The notes under the pieces were generated by a model. The model was not told the DNA's origin. It saw only the letters and a program-made list of their open reading frames with translations, and searched no databases. 6,797 nt of DNA, from assembly GCA_036381835.1 (NCBI GenBank), contig DASVCA010000145.1:1-6797 (forward strand), read 5' to 3'. The translations under genes were made by a program, and so were the position numbers. This stretch comes from DASULK01 sp036381835 (GTDB lineage: Bacteria > Actinomycetota > Actinomycetes > Mycobacteriales > Micromonosporaceae). Shown here piece by piece: positions 5,454 to 6,797 of the stretch (within the stretch, counting starts at the first letter, position 1; each line of letters opens with the position of its first letter).

Positions 5454-5487
5454 GCTCGCCCCCTGGCAACTCATGCGGACCGCCGGG

Positions 5488-5512
5488 TTACCCCCGGATC
5501 GGCTGCCTACAC
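5488..5512 (-). promoter_or_regulatory. Candidate general-stress sigma promoter for the Rho-N-like gene
   Basis: On the minus strand GTGT (5512-5509), a 15-nt spacer and GGGTAA (5493-5488) fit the Streptomyces sigma-B pattern GNNT-N14-16-GGGTA(C/T), except for the last base. Transcription would start near 5481, 28 nt before the ATG at 5453. The downstream match is good but not perfect. Confidence 0.42.
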
Positions 5513-5548
5513 GTGGGGTTGCGGACCGGATGCGATGCGGCGAGCGTC

Positions 5549-5573
5549 GTTTGAGTTCACGGCGCGCGGGTAC
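5549..5573 (+). promoter_or_regulatory. Candidate general-stress (sigma-B/sigma-F type) promoter
   Basis: GTTT (5549-5552), a 15-nt spacer and GGGTAC (5568-5573) match the actinobacterial sigma-B/sigma-F consensus (GTTT-N15-17-GGGTA(C/T)) in all the conserved bases. The predicted start near 5580 leaves a leader of about 85 nt before the small gene at 5665. The match is strong by sequence; activity is inferred. Confidence 0.6.
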
Positions 5574-5664
5574 GCAGGGGTGCACGACGACGAGCGTGAC
5601 GATCCGCCCGGCGCGGCAGGCGTGAGCCGGACGCCGCCCGGCACGTGTGCCGATGGAGTGGGAG

Positions 5665-5883
5665 ATGGAGACCACACAGGTTCGTCTACATGGTGGGCCG
5701 CTGGACGGCTCCGTCCGTACCGCCCCGGTCGGGCCGGACGGACGGCCCGCCGAACGGGCTGAGTTCGACCACGAGCCGACCGGTGACGGGCTGTGGTACG
5801 TCGAGTACCAACGCGAACGGCTCGACGATGACGGCTGGCACTACCAGGCGACGGGCATCCAGCAGCGAGCCGACGAGGAATAG
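5665..5883 (+). CDS. Small acidic conserved-type hypothetical protein (72 aa)
   Basis: I do not recognise a function. The protein is 72 aa, acidic and soluble-looking, without signal peptide or membrane segment. It begins METTQVRLHGGPLDG; short proteins with a similar HGGPLDG motif occur among uncharacterised actinobacterial and phage proteins (recollection, not a search). The C-terminal half is rich in W, Y and acidic residues (GLWYVEYQRERLDDDGWHYQ), suggesting a small beta-rich fold. Upstream in-frame starts exist at GTG 5647 and ATG 5653, but ATG 5665 has the best ribosome-binding site (GGAG 5655-5658, 6 nt away) and begins just before the motif. It has a sigma-B-like promoter upstream and a perfect 16-bp hairpin 15 nt after its stop, so it looks like a complete single-gene unit. 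Confidence 0.75.
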   Translation: METTQVRLHGGPLDGSVRTAPVGPDGRPAERAEFDHEPTGDGLWYVEYQRERLDDDGWHYQATGIQQRADEE

Positions 5884-5898
5884 GGCTTTCCACGAAGA

Positions 5899-5938
5899 CG
5901 GGGCTGGCTCGGCTGTGGGGGGAGCCGAGCCAGCCCCG
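5899..5938. terminator. Bidirectional terminator between convergent genes
   Basis: CGGGGCTGGCTCGGCT (5899-5914) and AGCCGAGCCAGCCCCG (5923-5938) form a perfect 16-bp stem with an 8-nt loop. It sits between the stop of the plus-strand small gene (5883) and the stop of the minus-strand protease (5955), so it can serve both. No U-tract is present on either side. Confidence 0.8.
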
Positions 5939-5954
5939 CTAGATGTGCGTTCCG

Positions 5955-6797
5955 TTACGGGGTGTCGAATCCGACGGTGTAGCTACCCGAACCCGAGTAC
6001 GCGTGCACCCGGTACCGGTAGTAGCCGGCGCTGCCGGAGTAGGTGATCGACTCGTCCGGCCCGGAGGAGATGCTCTGCGCCACCGTCGACCAGTACCAGC
6101 CGTTCCACCGCTGCAGGTACAGGTCGAAGTCGGTGCCGGTCGGCCCGTCCAGGCAGGCCCGGTGGGTGCCCGAGGCCGCGTAGAAGTAGCTGCCGCCCGG
6201 GTGGTACGCGCTCTGACCGCTAGACAGCGAGCCCGTCTCCACCACCTCGTAGCCCGAGCAGCCGGAGCCGCCGCTCGACGTGACCGTCAACGTGTACGTC
6301 GTCGACCGCGTCACCGAGCTACCCGTGCCGGTGATGGTCACCGCGTAGGTGCCCGCCGGAGTGGACGACGAGGTCGAGATCGTCATCGTCGACGACCCAC
6401 CCGACGTCACCGTCGACGGGGAGAACGACGCCGACGCACCGGACGGCAGCCCGGACGCCGACAGCGACACCGACTGCGCCGAACCCGACGTCGTCGCGGT
6501 CGACACCGTCGCCGAGACCGATCCGCCCGCGGTCACCGAACCCGAGGTCGGGGACACCGAGATCGAGAAGTCGTCGGTCGGCGGGGTGCCGCCGCCGTTG
6601 TCCACGTACAGCAGCCGGTTCGGCGAGCCGCTGCCCGGGTTGGTGACCACACCGGTGGTGGCGTCGCTGACCATCTTGTTGGCGACCTGGGCCGGCGTGT
6701 AGGACGGGTTCTGCGCCAGGATCAGCGCGGCCACACCCGCAGCGTGCGGGGAGGCCATGGAAGTGCCGCTGATCGTGTTGGTCGCGGTGTTGCTGGT
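5955..6797 (-). CDS. Secreted S8 family (subtilisin-like) serine protease, C-terminal part
   Basis: The 280 visible residues begin inside the peptidase S8 catalytic domain. The active-site serine is at residue 13 of the fragment, in ISGTSMASPHAAG; the Asp and His of the triad, signal peptide and propeptide lie beyond the right edge. The rest of the catalytic domain runs to about residue 67 (PNRLLYVDN). A short Gly/Pro/Asp linker follows. Residues 77-175 are a Ser/Thr/Gly-rich Ig-like module (FSISVSPTSGSVTAG ... TYTLTV). Residues 178-280 resemble a PPC (pre-peptidase C-terminal) domain, with GTDFDLYLQRWNGWYW and YYRYRVHAYSGSGSYTVGF. The only two cysteines, at about 180 and 215, flank the start of this last domain and may form a disulfide. 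The arrangement suits an exported protease whose appendages bind substrate or are trimmed on maturation. The stop is TAA at 5957-5955, followed by a strong hairpin. Confidence 0.93.
   Translation of the reverse strand, partial: TSNTATNTISGTSMASPHAAGVAALILAQNPSYTPAQVANKMVSDATTGVVTNPGSGSPNRLLYVDNGGGTPPTDDFSISVSPTSGSVTAGGSVSATVSTATTSGSAQSVSLSASGLPSGASASFSPSTVTSGGSSTMTISTSSSTPAGTYAVTITGTGSSVTRSTTYTLTVTSSGGSGCSGYEVVETGSLSSGQSAYHPGGSYFYAASGTHRACLDGPTGTDFDLYLQRWNGWYWSTVAQSISSGPDESITYSGSAGYYRYRVHAYSGSGSYTVGFDTP

Noticed and set aside
5454..5675. N-terminal extension of the Rho-N-like protein
   Set aside because: The added 74 residues are Arg-rich and domain-free, cross both proposed promoters and overlap the divergent gene; ATG 5453 has its own ribosome-binding site.
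6349..6702. Acidic 117-codon plus-strand frame (Asp/Glu/Val-rich) opposite the protease
   Set aside because: It is the complement of the Ser/Thr/Gly-rich Ig-like domain, whose repetitive codons produce an Asp/Val-rich antisense frame; no ribosome-binding site was evident.

Overview
The window is high-GC actinobacterial chromosome, most likely from Micromonosporaceae (for example Micromonospora or Salinispora). That placement is inferred from the trigger factor and Clp protein sequences, the tandem clpP1-clpP2 pair and the codon use. Most of the window is conserved housekeeping sequence; the right-hand third is more accessory.

Positions 1-3575, all on the minus strand, hold the protein-quality-control block in transcriptional order tig (trigger factor), clpP1, clpP2, clpX (3' part beyond the left edge). 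Trigger factor meets nascent chains at the ribosome. ClpP1 and ClpP2 together form the mixed actinobacterial peptidase, and ClpX is the AAA+ unfoldase that feeds it. The block is divided into separately controlled units. A perfect 16-bp hairpin closes tig. clpP1 has its own upstream region, with an exact match to the ClgR operator (GTTCGC-N5-GCG). clpP1 and clpP2 are 11 nt apart and clearly co-transcribed. A strong hairpin and 207 nt separate clpP2 from clpX. Short upstream reading frames occur in both the clpX and clpP1 leaders.

Positions 3576-4043 hold two divergent tRNA genes, tRNA-Pro(TGG) on minus and tRNA-Gly(TCC) on plus, each followed by a perfect 15-bp hairpin. Positions 4097-5152 (minus) encode an extended SDR, an NAD(P)-dependent epimerase/dehydratase-like protein of unknown substrate.

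Positions 5241-5883 hold two small divergent genes: a 70-aa Rho-N-like protein (minus) and a 72-aa acidic protein of unknown function (plus). The region between them carries two back-to-back candidate general-stress (sigma-B/sigma-F type) promoters, GTTT-N15-GGGTAC on plus and GTGT-N15-GGGTAA on minus. A 16-bp hairpin at 5899-5938 separates the plus-strand gene from the convergent gene at the right edge. That last gene is the C-terminal part of a secreted S8 (subtilisin-like) protease with an Ig-like domain and a PPC-like domain.

I see no mobile element, CRISPR array or obviously novel multi-gene system. The most interesting points are regulatory: the ClgR box, the leader ORFs in front of clpX and clpP1, and the paired stress-type promoters between two poorly characterised small genes.
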